Notes under the pieces: model-generated
The model's input: the letters and a program-made list of their open reading frames with translations, nothing else
What the model was told of the DNA's origin: nothing
Database searches by the model: none
Source of the DNA: CAYYHA01 sp964471535
GTDB taxonomy: Bacteria; Myxococcota; Myxococcia; SLRQ01
DNA: 35,064 nt
Assembly: GCA_964471535.1 (NCBI GenBank)
Contig: CAYYHA010000020.1
Coordinates: 1 to 35,064, forward strand
Direction: 5' to 3'
Shown: piece after piece, positions 8,932 to 17,129 of the stretch
Layout of the letters: each line of letters starts with the position of its first letter
How positions within the stretch are numbered: position 1 is the stretch's first letter
Translations under genes and position numbers: made by a program

Positions 8932-9230
8932 GGGGCACTTCCTTTCTTCCCGAGCCGGTGGAAGAGGGACCGCCGAAGTGGAGCGAGGGGCAGGGGGATT
9001 GACCCGCGTGGCCTGCATCGACGCGGTGCCGAGCGCACGGGGTCCCGCGCGAAAGAGCAAGGGGCATGCCACCGGCCCGGAGCCGCGCGCGCCGACCAAC
9101 TCCGGGGGTTTGGGGACCCTGCTGGCGCCGTGACCCCTCGAATTTTTGACGCGGCATCGGTTTCTCGTCACTTGGAAGCGCGGGCCGCTTTGCGGCGGGA
9201 CTCCGGGCCTTGGCACAATGGCCGCACGCC
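8932..9230. other. Intergenic region between divergent macroglobulin and cyclase genes
   Basis: This 299-base region should hold both promoters. A TTGACG hexamer at 9146-9151 faces the cyclase gene, but no good -10 lies at the right distance. A 5-bp stem-loop GCCGC-TTT-GCGGC is at 9184-9196, shortly before the cyclase start. The only firm site is the macroglobulin Shine-Dalgarno just above 8931. No ORF in it looks real. Confidence 0.5.
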
Positions 9231-10769
9231 ATGGCCGCTTCCCCGCCGCGCCTGCCCGCCCCCCACACGATTCTCATCGCCTGGATGGCACCTTCGCTGG
9301 TGCTGACCTGGGTGATGGCTGCCTACGGGCTGCTCGTCTTTCCCCCCGACGAGATCCTCACCACGGCCTTGTGGACCCTGGCCGCACTGACCGGCCTTTC
9401 GGTGCTGGGCAACCTCGTGCTGCAGGTGCCCTTGCTCGCATCGCTGCGTCGCACTCGCCGCGCTCTGGCCGCGGGCGCGACGCTCGAGACGCTCGACCCC
9501 GAGGACCTGCGGCGCGCCACCACCTTGCATCGCCCCTTGGCCGCACTGATCCTCGGCTGGTGGCTGCTCGGCGCCCTCGTGTGGATTCCCATCTCGGTCA
9601 CGCGTTTCGGTACCAGCGATCTGCGCACCTTGCTCCTGCTCTCGCTCGAAGCGGCGTGCCTGGGCTTCCATGCTGCCGTCGCGACCTACTACCTCCTCCA
9701 TCTCGTCAGCGCGTTCCGAATCGCACCGGTGCTCCTCGCCGACGGACGCCTCGATCGGATCCGGGCCCGGCGAGAGCGCGTCTGGGGGCACGTGGTGGCG
9801 CTCGCGTTTGCGCTCGGGGTCATGGGCCCCGTGACCTCATGGGCGTTCCTGGAGATCGGCGCCGGCGGCACGAAACAGCTCCTCTTCGTCTCCGGAGTAC
9901 TCGCGCTCGTCGGGGTCGTGCAGACCGCGGGAATCGTCACCACGATCTCTCGACCGGCGGGCGACCTCTTGGGAAAGATGCGCGCGGTACGCGATGGCAG
10001 CTTCGAGGTGCGCACGCCGGTGCGCAGTGTGGACACCTTCGGCGAGCTGGCCAGCGGCTTCAACGAGATGGTGGAGGGACTCGCTCAGCGCGAGTTCCTG
10101 CGGGAGACCTTCGGGCGCTACCTTTCTCCTCAGGTGGCCGAGCTGATCCTCGGCGGCAGCGTGGAGCTGGGCGGTGAGACCCGCGAGGCCACGGTGCTCT
10201 TCAGCGACATCCGAGGCTTCACGCGGATGAGCGAGACGATGGATCCGCCGGAGGTGGTGGCCTTCCTGAACGACTACCTCGACTCCATGGTCGAGTGCGT
10301 CTTCGAGCACTCGGGCATGGTGGACAAGTTCATCGGGGACGCCATCCTTGCGGTCTTCGGCGCACCCGTCTCCGCCGGTGGGGTGGCGAGAGATGCGCGA
10401 AACGCGCTCGCCTGCGCGGTGGCGATGAGCCAGCGGCTCGACAGGCTGAACGCCGCGCGGAAGCGGGCGGGAGAAGCTCCCATCGAGATCGGCATCGGAG
10501 TTCACACCGGACCGCTCGTGGCGGGAAATATCGGCTCGCGCCGGCTCATGAACTACACGGTGGTGGGCGACACGGTCAACGTTGCTTCACGAATCGAGTC
10601 GGCCACCAAGCGCCTCGGTGCGCGCATCCTCCTGTCCGAACAGACGGCCCGGCATGCGCCCGAGGACCTGCCTCTCGCGATGCTGGAGGAAATTTCGCTC
10701 CGAAACCGGGCGCAGCCGGTCCGCCTCTATGCCCTCGACGCGAACGCGAAAGGCGCTGCACCGGCATAG
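9231..10769 (+). CDS. Membrane-anchored HAMP class III adenylate cyclase
   Basis: The product is about 512 aa and is predicted to make cAMP from ATP at the inner membrane. The N-terminal 240 residues hold about six hydrophobic segments with no recognised sensor domain. A HAMP linker follows (about 238-285, from ISRPAGDLLGKM to FNEMVEGL), then a short RETFGRYLSPQVAELIL connector and a class III catalytic domain (about 315-500). The catalytic set is complete: metal-binding Asp326 (LFSDIRGFTR) and Asp370 (FIGDAILAVFG), adenine-selecting Lys366 and Asp447 (VVGDTVN), Asn450 and Arg454. The Lys/Asp pair argues for ATP rather than GTP. The ATG at 9231 is chosen over an in-frame TTG at 9210; neither has a good Shine-Dalgarno. 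It is convergent with the LOG gene. The input signal is unknown. Confidence 0.9.
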   Translation: MAASPPRLPAPHTILIAWMAPSLVLTWVMAAYGLLVFPPDEILTTALWTLAALTGLSVLGNLVLQVPLLASLRRTRRALAAGATLETLDPEDLRRATTLHRPLAALILGWWLLGALVWIPISVTRFGTSDLRTLLLLSLEAACLGFHAAVATYYLLHLVSAFRIAPVLLADGRLDRIRARRERVWGHVVALAFALGVMGPVTSWAFLEIGAGGTKQLLFVSGVLALVGVVQTAGIVTTISRPAGDLLGKMRAVRDGSFEVRTPVRSVDTFGELASGFNEMVEGLAQREFLRETFGRYLSPQVAELILGGSVELGGETREATVLFSDIRGFTRMSETMDPPEVVAFLNDYLDSMVECVFEHSGMVDKFIGDAILAVFGAPVSAGGVARDARNALACAVAMSQRLDRLNAARKRAGEAPIEIGIGVHTGPLVAGNIGSRRLMNYTVVGDTVNVASRIESATKRLGARILLSEQTARHAPEDLPLAMLEEISLRNRAQPVRLYALDANAKGAAPA

Positions 10770-10816
10770 GGCAGAGGGCACGCGAGCGGCACCGCCTAGC
10801 GCTGCGGCCTGCTCGA

Positions 10817-10849
10817 CGGCGCGCCGCCATCGCCACCTCCAGCGCGCCG
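10817..10849. terminator. 8-bp inverted repeat between convergent cyclase and LOG genes
   Basis: CGGCGCGC (10817-10824) pairs with GCGCGCCG (10842-10849) across a 17-base loop. The repeat fills the end of the 80-base gap between the cyclase stop (10769) and the LOG stop (10850). It has no T-run. A bidirectional terminator is the likely role by position, with low certainty. Confidence 0.35.
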
Positions 10850-11572
10850 CTAATGCTCCCGGAGGAAGCGACTCGGGCGGCGCCGGGGGTGGAGATGGAA
10901 ACGCTCGCCGACCGTCTCCCGAATCAGCGCGGCTGCCTCCTTCGGGTCGTCCGTGGGCTGGAAGAGAGCGACGTCGTCGGGGGAGATGGTCCCTTCCGAG
11001 ACCATGCGGCGGTGCATGAAGTCGATGACCTCTCCCCAGTAGTCGGTACCCATCAAGATGAGCGGAAAGCGCTCGATCTTCCGCGTCTGGATGAGCGTCG
11101 CGGTCTCGAAGATCTCGTCGAGGGTCCCGAAACCGCCGGGCAGCACGACGAACGCATAGGAGTACTTCACCAGCATCACCTTCCGGACGAAGAAATGCCG
11201 GAAGGTAACCACGGTGTCGCAGTAGGGGTTCGGCTTCTGTTCCTCGGGTAGGAGGATGTTGCAGCCGATGGACCGCGCGCCCGCCTCCTTTCCTCCTCGG
11301 TTCGCCGCCTCCATGATGCCCGGACCACCGCCGGTCATGATGGTGTAGCCCAGACCGGCAACCTCGGCGGCAGCCCGGCGGGCGAGCTGGTAGTAGCGAT
11401 GCGACGCGTCGAATCGCGCCGACCCGAAGAAGGTCACGCACGGTCCCACGAAATGAAGGGCCCTGAAACCGCGCACGAACTCCGCGCCGATGCGCAGGAC
11501 GCGCGCCAGCTCGGAGCTGCGCCCTGCCGGACCTTCGAGCAGGCGCCGGTCACTCTCGTGGTTCTGGGGCAC
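10850..11572 (-). CDS. LOG-family nucleoside 5'-monophosphate phosphoribohydrolase-like protein
   Basis: The product is about 240 aa with a Rossmann-like fold of the LOG ('lysine decarboxylase-like', TIGR00730) family. Characterised members cleave the base from cytokinin riboside monophosphates or AMP-like nucleotides; they are not decarboxylases. Both signature motifs are present: GGGPGIMEAANRGG (about residues 81-94) and PGGFGTLDE (145-153), which hold the phosphate and catalytic Glu/Arg residues. The GTG start at 11572 is the first plausible one after the ftsZ stop at 11592, leaving 19 bases between the genes, so it is likely the last gene of the dcw transcript. The ribosome site is weak. 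The real substrate in this organism is unknown; a link to division is suggested only by position. Confidence 0.85.
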   Translation of the reverse strand: MPQNHESDRRLLEGPAGRSSELARVLRIGAEFVRGFRALHFVGPCVTFFGSARFDASHRYYQLARRAAAEVAGLGYTIMTGGGPGIMEAANRGGKEAGARSIGCNILLPEEQKPNPYCDTVVTFRHFFVRKVMLVKYSYAFVVLPGGFGTLDEIFETATLIQTRKIERFPLILMGTDYWGEVIDFMHRRMVSEGTISPDDVALFQPTDDPKEAAALIRETVGERFHLHPRRRPSRFLREH

Positions 11573-11591
11573 GCGCCTGCGTCCGCTCGCC

Positions 11592-12914
11592 TTAGTCCTG
11601 CGGAACGCCGCCCTTACGGAGGAAGGTGGGGATGTCGTACTCCTCCTCGCTGCCGGGCAGGTCGCGCTCTCGGAAGGTGGTGTCGGTGGGCAGCCGAGGC
11701 CTGTGCCGCAGGGCGGCGGAGCGGTCGGCTTCTCCCCGCGCATCGGAGTAGGCGCGTGCTCCCGCCGGCACCAGGCTGTCCGAAGAGATCGCCTCGTCGA
11801 TGCCTGGCTGCGTCGTGGGACGCCGGGTGCTTACGCCTCCACCGCTGACTGGGACGCTCGTAGAGCGCGTCCCCATCTGTCTTGCGATGGCGGTGGGCTT
11901 GCCGGGCCGTCGCACGGCCGGCACCGCCGACGCCACCCGAGCGACGCGTTTCTCGTCCTCGAGCGAGAACCCCGTCGCGATCACCGTGATCTTGATGATG
12001 TCGTGGAGCCGCTCGTCGATCACCGATCCGAAGATGATGTTCGCATCCTCATGGGCTGCCTCATGGATGCTGGAGGCAGCCTCGTCAATCTCGTGCAGCG
12101 TCATGTCCGGGCCGCCGGTGATGTTGATCAGGATGCCCATGGCACCCTCGATGGAGACGTCTTCGAGCAGCGGCGAGTTGATCGCTTGACTCGCTGCTTC
12201 GAGAGCACGTCCGGGGCCGGAGGCGAAGCCGGTCCCCATCAAGGCCATGCCCTGATTGCGCATGATGGTGCGCACGTCGGCGAAGTCGACGTTCACCAAG
12301 CCGTGCATGGTGATGAGGTCGCTGATGCCCTGCACGGCATGGAGCAGCACCTCGTCCGCCTTCTTGAAGGCCTCGAGGAGGGAGGTGTGCTCGTCGGCGA
12401 TCTCGAGGAGCCGCTGATTGGGGATGGTGATCAGCGTATCGACGGCCTCGCGCAGCTCTGCGATCCCCTCCTCGGCCTGCCGGCGACGGCGCTTCCCCTC
12501 GAAGAAGAAGGGCTTGGTGACCACACCGACGGTGAGCGCCCCACACTCCTTGGCGATGTCCGCGATGACCGGTGCCGCCCCGGTGCCAGTGCCGCCGCCC
12601 ATGCCGGCGGTGACGAAGACCATGTCCGCACCCTCGAGGGCCTCGGCAATACGGTCACGGTCCTCGAGTGCGGAGCTGCGACCGATCTCCGGATTGGCGC
12701 CTGCGCCCAGGCCGCGGGTAGTGTCACGGCCAATCTGAATCTTCACCGGCGCGAGATTGTTCTCCAGCGCCTGCAGATCGGTGTTGCAGGCGATGAAGTC
12801 GCATCCTTCGAGGCCTTGGGCGATCATCGTGTTGACCGCGTTGCCGCCGCCACCGCCGACTCCCACGACCTTCAGCTTCGCGCCGGTCTCGCTTCGCGTA
12901 TCGAACTCCAACAT
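11592..12914 (-). CDS. ftsZ: Cell division GTPase FtsZ
   Basis: The product is 440 aa. FtsZ polymerises with GTP into the cytoplasmic ring that recruits the division machinery. Visible are the N-terminal nucleotide-binding GVGGGGGNAVN, the tubulin signature GGGTGTGAAP (about residues 106-115), the T7 synergy loop NVDFADVRTIM (208-218), a variable linker of about 95 residues (about 330-425), and the C-terminal peptide DIPTFLRK (427-434) that binds FtsA. The start ATG at 12914 has an excellent AAGGAG Shine-Dalgarno. It is 24 bases after ftsA. The full motif set makes this certain. Confidence 0.99.
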   Translation of the reverse strand: MLEFDTRSETGAKLKVVGVGGGGGNAVNTMIAQGLEGCDFIACNTDLQALENNLAPVKIQIGRDTTRGLGAGANPEIGRSSALEDRDRIAEALEGADMVFVTAGMGGGTGTGAAPVIADIAKECGALTVGVVTKPFFFEGKRRRRQAEEGIAELREAVDTLITIPNQRLLEIADEHTSLLEAFKKADEVLLHAVQGISDLITMHGLVNVDFADVRTIMRNQGMALMGTGFASGPGRALEAASQAINSPLLEDVSIEGAMGILINITGGPDMTLHEIDEAASSIHEAAHEDANIIFGSVIDERLHDIIKITVIATGFSLEDEKRVARVASAVPAVRRPGKPTAIARQMGTRSTSVPVSGGGVSTRRPTTQPGIDEAISSDSLVPAGARAYSDARGEADRSAALRHRPRLPTDTTFRERDLPGSEEEYDIPTFLRKGGVPQD

Positions 12915-12938
12915 GAGAGACTCCTTCCGGCGAATGGA

Positions 12939-14168
12939 TCAGAAGAGGTCGGAAAGCCATGCGCGCATCCGGCCACGCACCTTCCCGTAGACATTGTCGT
13001 CGCGCACGCGGAAGTGCCGCGCGTCTTGGTTCTGGCTGCCGTAGAGCACGAGGCCCACACCGGTCGAGTACATGGGGCTGCGCACCACATCGACCAGCCC
13101 GCTGATGCCGCGGGGCAGGCCCCGGCGCACCGGCAAGCCGAGCACGTCCTCGGCCAGCTCGGGCATCCCCTCCAGGAGAGTGGTCCCACCGGTGATCACC
13201 ACGCCGCTGGCGAGCAGTTCCTCATAGCCGCTCTTCTGCAGCTCCCGCTGCACGAGCATGAACATCTCCTCCACCCGTGGCTCGATGATCTCGCAGAGGA
13301 TCTGCCGGGAGAGGACACGCGGCTTTCGCCCTCCGACGGAGGGAACCTCGATCGTCTCCTCCCGCTCCACCATGCTGGCCATCGCGCAGCCGTATTTCTG
13401 CTTGATCTTCTCTGCCTCGTGCGAGGGCGTCCGCAGGCCCACGGCGATGTCGTTGGTGAGGTGGTTTCCCCCCACCGCCAAGACGCTGGTGTGGACGATG
13501 GCCCCCTCGCTGTAGATGGCCAGATCGGTGGTACCGCCGCCGATGTCCACCAGCGCGACGCCCAGCTCCTTCTCATCTTCGGTGAGACACGCCTCGGAGG
13601 AGGCGAGCTGCTCGAGAACGATGTCCGCCACGTTGAGCCCGCAGCGGTTGGCGCACTTCACGATGTTCTGGGCGCTGGAGACGGCTCCGGTAACGATGTG
13701 CACCTGGGCCTCGAGCCGCACCCCATTCATACCGATGGGCTCGCGGATGCCGTCCTGCTCGTCCACGATGAACTCCTGGGGGAGGATATGGAGCACCTCC
13801 CGGTCCATCGGGATGGCGATCGCCTTGGCCGCATCGATCACCCGATCGACGTCGGCCTTGGTGATCTCTTTGTCCTTCACCGCGACCACACCGTGGCTGT
13901 TGATGCCCTTGATGTGGCCGCCGGCGATGCCTGCGAAGACGGTGGTGATCTCGCAGCCGGCCATCAGCTCGGCCTCCTCCACCGCCCGCTTGATCGAGTT
14001 GACCGTGCTCTCGATGTTGATCACCACCCCTTTGCGCATGCCCTTCGAGGGGTGGGATCCGATGCCGATGATGTCGATACCGCCCTGTGCCGTGACCTCA
14101 CCGACGATTGCGCAGATTTTCGTCGTTCCGATGTCGAGCCCGACGATCAGCTCTCCGTGTTTCGCCAT
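12939..14168 (-). CDS. ftsA: Cell division actin-like protein FtsA
   Basis: The product is 409 aa, the usual length. FtsA is an actin-fold ATPase that ties FtsZ to the inner membrane and activates septal synthesis. The N-terminal phosphate-1 motif is VGLDIGTTKICAIVGE, the phosphate-2 region is VALVDIGGGTTDLAIY, and the C-terminus ends in an amphipathic membrane helix (VRGRMRAWLSDLF). The start ATG at 14168 follows a GGGAGG Shine-Dalgarno. The 125-base gap from ftsQ is the longest between cluster genes; it has a weak bulged stem-loop near 14243-14258 and no convincing promoter, although separate ftsAZ transcription is common in other bacteria. Confidence 0.98.
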   Translation of the reverse strand: MAKHGELIVGLDIGTTKICAIVGEVTAQGGIDIIGIGSHPSKGMRKGVVINIESTVNSIKRAVEEAELMAGCEITTVFAGIAGGHIKGINSHGVVAVKDKEITKADVDRVIDAAKAIAIPMDREVLHILPQEFIVDEQDGIREPIGMNGVRLEAQVHIVTGAVSSAQNIVKCANRCGLNVADIVLEQLASSEACLTEDEKELGVALVDIGGGTTDLAIYSEGAIVHTSVLAVGGNHLTNDIAVGLRTPSHEAEKIKQKYGCAMASMVEREETIEVPSVGGRKPRVLSRQILCEIIEPRVEEMFMLVQRELQKSGYEELLASGVVITGGTTLLEGMPELAEDVLGLPVRRGLPRGISGLVDVVRSPMYSTGVGLVLYGSQNQDARHFRVRDDNVYGKVRGRMRAWLSDLF

Positions 14169-14293
14169 CGCTGCCTCCCGTGCGGATCGGCAGACGTATG
14201 GCGTGGTGTCGCTCTCGCTTCATGGCTTCTGCCTCATTTCACGCCGGAGCCTCTCGGCCCAGCCGAATCCGCAAACAGGTTGTGGGTGCCGCT

Positions 14294-15199
14294 TCAGGGT
14301 TCCACACGCGCCACCACCCATTGTGGACGCGTGTGGTTGTTCAGAAAGATCTCGAGTGGTCGCTGGGAACGCTTTCGCAGAACCTCGTGAAGCTGAACGA
14401 GCCGGGCGAGCCGGCGGGACAGCTCACCTTCGCCCATGTGAACGACGACAGGGGGACCGCCCTCGACGGGTCGCGCTGTCGCTGTGAGACCGGCCACATC
14501 ATCGACGTTCACCTCGGACAGCGTCATTTTGTCATCTAGGCCCGCTTTCTTCCAGGCCCGAATGAAGGAAAGTGCCGAGCGAAGCTTCGGCTGAACCGTC
14601 TGCAGCGCCGTCTCGGCCGCCGGTGCCCCGGCTTCGGCGCTGTCTTCGACCGGACCTGCGCCCCCGGCCGACCCGCGCCGGCCTTCACGGCGGCCGCCCA
14701 GCGTGATCCCGGTGACGACGGGGAGGTCATACACCTCGCCGGGGCCAAGCGGCTTGAACGGCACGCCCTCGGTGGAGACCAGGTAGAGGCCGTCGAGCAC
14801 GGCGAGGGCCTCGGGCACGTGCTCCTCCACGACGATCTCGACGGTGTGGGGCAGCCGCTTCTCGACGGCCGCCGCCTTCACCCAGGGATGCCGTTCGATC
14901 TGCCGCGCCACCGCTTCCTCGGAGACCAGAAAGAGGTTGGTGCCCGCCCGCAGCCCAGACAGCGCAGCCAGCTCGGAGAGTTTTGCCCGCGCATTGCCAG
15001 AGATGCGGACATCGGTCACCGCGAAGCGTGGGCTGGTGGTCGCCCAGATATAGACCCCGACCACCGCCGAGAAGGTGCCCGCGACGAGGATGGCGGACAG
15101 CAGAAGGCGCACCGCGGTGCGCAGTGCGGTCCCCGCCACCCCCTTCACCTTCGCGGTGGTCTCGGCTGGATCGCGTCGCTTGCGGTTGCGCCTTGCCAT
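14294..15199 (-). CDS. ftsQ: Cell division protein FtsQ
   Basis: The product is about 301 aa. FtsQ is a bitopic inner-membrane protein whose periplasmic part scaffolds FtsL and partners at the septum. A basic cytoplasmic tail (MARRNRKRRD) precedes one membrane helix (about residues 30-52), a POTRA domain (about 56-126, containing VTDVRISGNARAKLSEL and HPWVKAAAVEKRLPHTV), and a beta domain ending in LEIFLNNHTRPQWVVARV. A Gly/Ala/Arg-rich insert at about 168-200 interrupts the beta domain and is likely a disordered loop. The start ATG at 15199 has GGAG upstream. The gap from ddl is 22 bases. Confidence 0.93.
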   Translation of the reverse strand: MARRNRKRRDPAETTAKVKGVAGTALRTAVRLLLSAILVAGTFSAVVGVYIWATTSPRFAVTDVRISGNARAKLSELAALSGLRAGTNLFLVSEEAVARQIERHPWVKAAAVEKRLPHTVEIVVEEHVPEALAVLDGLYLVSTEGVPFKPLGPGEVYDLPVVTGITLGGRREGRRGSAGGAGPVEDSAEAGAPAAETALQTVQPKLRSALSFIRAWKKAGLDDKMTLSEVNVDDVAGLTATARPVEGGPPVVVHMGEGELSRRLARLVQLHEVLRKRSQRPLEIFLNNHTRPQWVVARVEP

Positions 15200-15221
15200 G
15201 GGGTGCTCCGACGCCCGTTGC

Positions 15222-16163
15222 CTACCCCTTGAGCGAGGCGCCGAGGAGGAGACGCTCGCACAGCTCGGGGAAGGAGATGCCGCGGCCTGCGGCAATTTTG
15301 GGAACGAGGCTGGTCTCGGTGAAACCGGGCAGCGTATTCACCTCGATGAGAAAGGCCTCACCGCCGCCATTGACGATGAAGTCGGAGCGCGTCACACCGC
15401 TGCAGCGCAGGACCCGGTGGGCTTGCTCGGCATAGCGCTGCACCTTCTCGACCACTTCGGGAGCCACGGGCGCTGGGTACAGGTACTCGGTGCCTGCCGC
15501 CTTGTCGTACTTCGCCACGTAGTCGTAGAAGGCCCGCTTTGGACGGATCTCGATGGCTCCGAGGGCCTCGCCGTCGAGCACGGCGACCGAGAGTTCTCGA
15601 CCCTTCACGTAGCGCTCGACCAGGATCTCCCCCCCGAAGCGAGCTGCCTCGGCGAGTGCTGGCCGGAAATCGCCACGCTCGCGCACGATGGTGATGCCCA
15701 CGCTCGACCCCTCGCGCGCCGGCTTCACCACACAGGGCAGGCCGAAGGCGAGGTCCTCGCAGCCGGTGGCCTCCACCGCCTCGGGCCCGACGACGTGGTA
15801 CTCCGGGGTCGGCAGCCCCACCGACGCGAAAACGTGCTTCGAGAGCACCTTGTCCATGCCCACCGCCGAGGCGAGCACGCCGCTGCCCGTGTAAGGGATG
15901 CCGAGCATCTCGAGGAGGCCCTGCACGCAGCCGTCCTCGCCCCAGCGCCCATGCAGGCCGTTGAAGCAGGCGACCGGCGCCAGCTCGACGAGGCGCGACG
16001 CCAAGTGCTCGTCCACGTCGATGCGTTCGACCGGCAGGCCCCGCGATTCGAGCGCCTGCGCAATCGCTTCGCCGCTCTTCAGCGAGATCTCGCGCTCGGC
16101 ACTCTGCCCGCCCATGAGGACGGCGATGGGACCTTGGCGCAGGCGATCGAGGGTCAGGGACAT
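15222..16163 (-). CDS. ddl: D-alanine--D-alanine ligase
   Basis: The product is about 313 aa. This ATP-grasp ligase makes the D-Ala-D-Ala dipeptide that MurF adds to the peptidoglycan precursor. Motifs in order are LMGGQSAEREISL, HGRWGEDGCVQGLLE, YTGSGVLASAVGMDK, VKPAREGSSVGI, AFYDYVAKY (substrate loop with the Tyr expected for D-Ala-D-Ala rather than D-lactate ligases) and IEVNTLPGFTETSL. The start ATG at 16163 has an AGGAGAG Shine-Dalgarno and overlaps the murB end by 10 bases. Confidence 0.97.
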   Translation of the reverse strand: MSLTLDRLRQGPIAVLMGGQSAEREISLKSGEAIAQALESRGLPVERIDVDEHLASRLVELAPVACFNGLHGRWGEDGCVQGLLEMLGIPYTGSGVLASAVGMDKVLSKHVFASVGLPTPEYHVVGPEAVEATGCEDLAFGLPCVVKPAREGSSVGITIVRERGDFRPALAEAARFGGEILVERYVKGRELSVAVLDGEALGAIEIRPKRAFYDYVAKYDKAAGTEYLYPAPVAPEVVEKVQRYAEQAHRVLRCSGVTRSDFIVNGGGEAFLIEVNTLPGFTETSLVPKIAAGRGISFPELCERLLLGASLKG

Positions 16164-17122
16164 CGGAACTCTCCTAGGAGCTTGATCTCCAGCTTCAGTG
16201 CCACGCCGAAGCACGCCTCCACGCGTGCTTGGCAGAGCCGAAGGAGCGAGAGGACGTCGGCGGCGGTGGCGCCCCCATCGTTGACGATGAAGTTTGCGTG
16301 GACGGGGCTTATCACCGCGCCCCCCACGCGCCGGCCCTTCAGCCCCGCTGCCTCGATGAGGCGCCCCGCATAGTCGCCGGGCGGGTTCTTGAACACCGAG
16401 CCGGCGCTCCTCCCGCGGGGCTGGGTGCGGTGGCGACGAGCGAGTTCTGCGCGCGCAGCCTGCTCGGCCGCAGCGATCCGTGCCGGCGTCGCCTTCGTGA
16501 AGCGCAGCCGGAGATGCGTGACCACCCCGCCTGGCGGAAGCTCGGCATGCCGGTAACCGAAGTGGAACGCCTCCGCGTCGAGCCACCCGGCCCCGTCGGC
16601 GGTGACCACGTGTGCGCACTCCACCACGTCGACCATCTCACCGAGGCGGGTGCCGGCGTTCATCTGAAGGGCACCACCGAGGGTGCCCGGAATACCGACG
16701 AGAAACTCGGGTCCCACCGCCCCGAGCGCACGCGCGGTCCGGCGAACCGCCGCAGTCGAGAGTCCGGCGGGGAAGGTGACGACGTACGCATCGCCGGTCT
16801 CCTCCACCGTGATCTCCTCCCGGCGGGCCGGCAGGTGGAGCGTCAGCCCCAAAATGCCCCGATCGCCGACGAGGACGTTGGAGCCGCCCCCCAAGATGAT
16901 GCAATCGAGCCCTTCGTCACGGGCGAAGCGGAGCGCGGCCTGAAGATCGTCGGGCCCCTCCGGCTCGAACCAGAGCGCCGCCGGGCCGCCGATCCCGAAG
17001 GTGGTGCGCCGGGACAGAGGCTCGCCCTCGCGCACGACCCCGCGTGCGAGCGAGGCGAGGGATGCCGACAACCGGCGACTCACCGCCGGCATGACCTCTG
17101 TCGTTTGCGGACATCTATGCAT
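16154..17122 (-). CDS. murB: UDP-N-acetylenolpyruvoylglucosamine reductase
   Basis: The product is about 322 aa. MurB is a cytoplasmic FAD enzyme that reduces UDP-GlcNAc-enolpyruvate to UDP-MurNAc with NADPH. FAD-binding motifs are TTFGIGGPAALW, ILGGGSNVLVGDRG and VGIPGTLGGALQMNAG. The C-terminal SAGSVFKNP with its proton-donor Ser, and the absence of the extra type I loop, suggest a type II MurB. The ATG at 17122 is preferred because GAGG lies five bases upstream; ATG at 17092 is an alternative. It is 7 bases from the murC stop and overlaps ddl by 10 bases. Confidence 0.96.
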   Translation of the reverse strand: MHRCPQTTEVMPAVSRRLSASLASLARGVVREGEPLSRRTTFGIGGPAALWFEPEGPDDLQAALRFARDEGLDCIILGGGSNVLVGDRGILGLTLHLPARREEITVEETGDAYVVTFPAGLSTAAVRRTARALGAVGPEFLVGIPGTLGGALQMNAGTRLGEMVDVVECAHVVTADGAGWLDAEAFHFGYRHAELPPGGVVTHLRLRFTKATPARIAAAEQAARAELARRHRTQPRGRSAGSVFKNPPGDYAGRLIEAAGLKGRRVGGAVISPVHANFIVNDGGATAADVLSLLRLCQARVEACFGVALKLEIKLLGEFRCP

Positions 17123-17129
17123 CTTTGCC

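Noticed and set aside
9211..9226. Sigma54-like -24/-12 site (TGGCAC with GC ten bases after GG) before the cyclase gene
   Set aside because: The -12 half reads CCGCA rather than TTGCA, and the implied transcript start would fall inside the gene, past the ATG at 9231.
11490..14390. Plus-strand open frame of about 970 codons across LOG, ftsZ and ftsA
   Set aside because: It runs opposite three well-supported genes and shows no recognisable domain; a GC-driven shadow.
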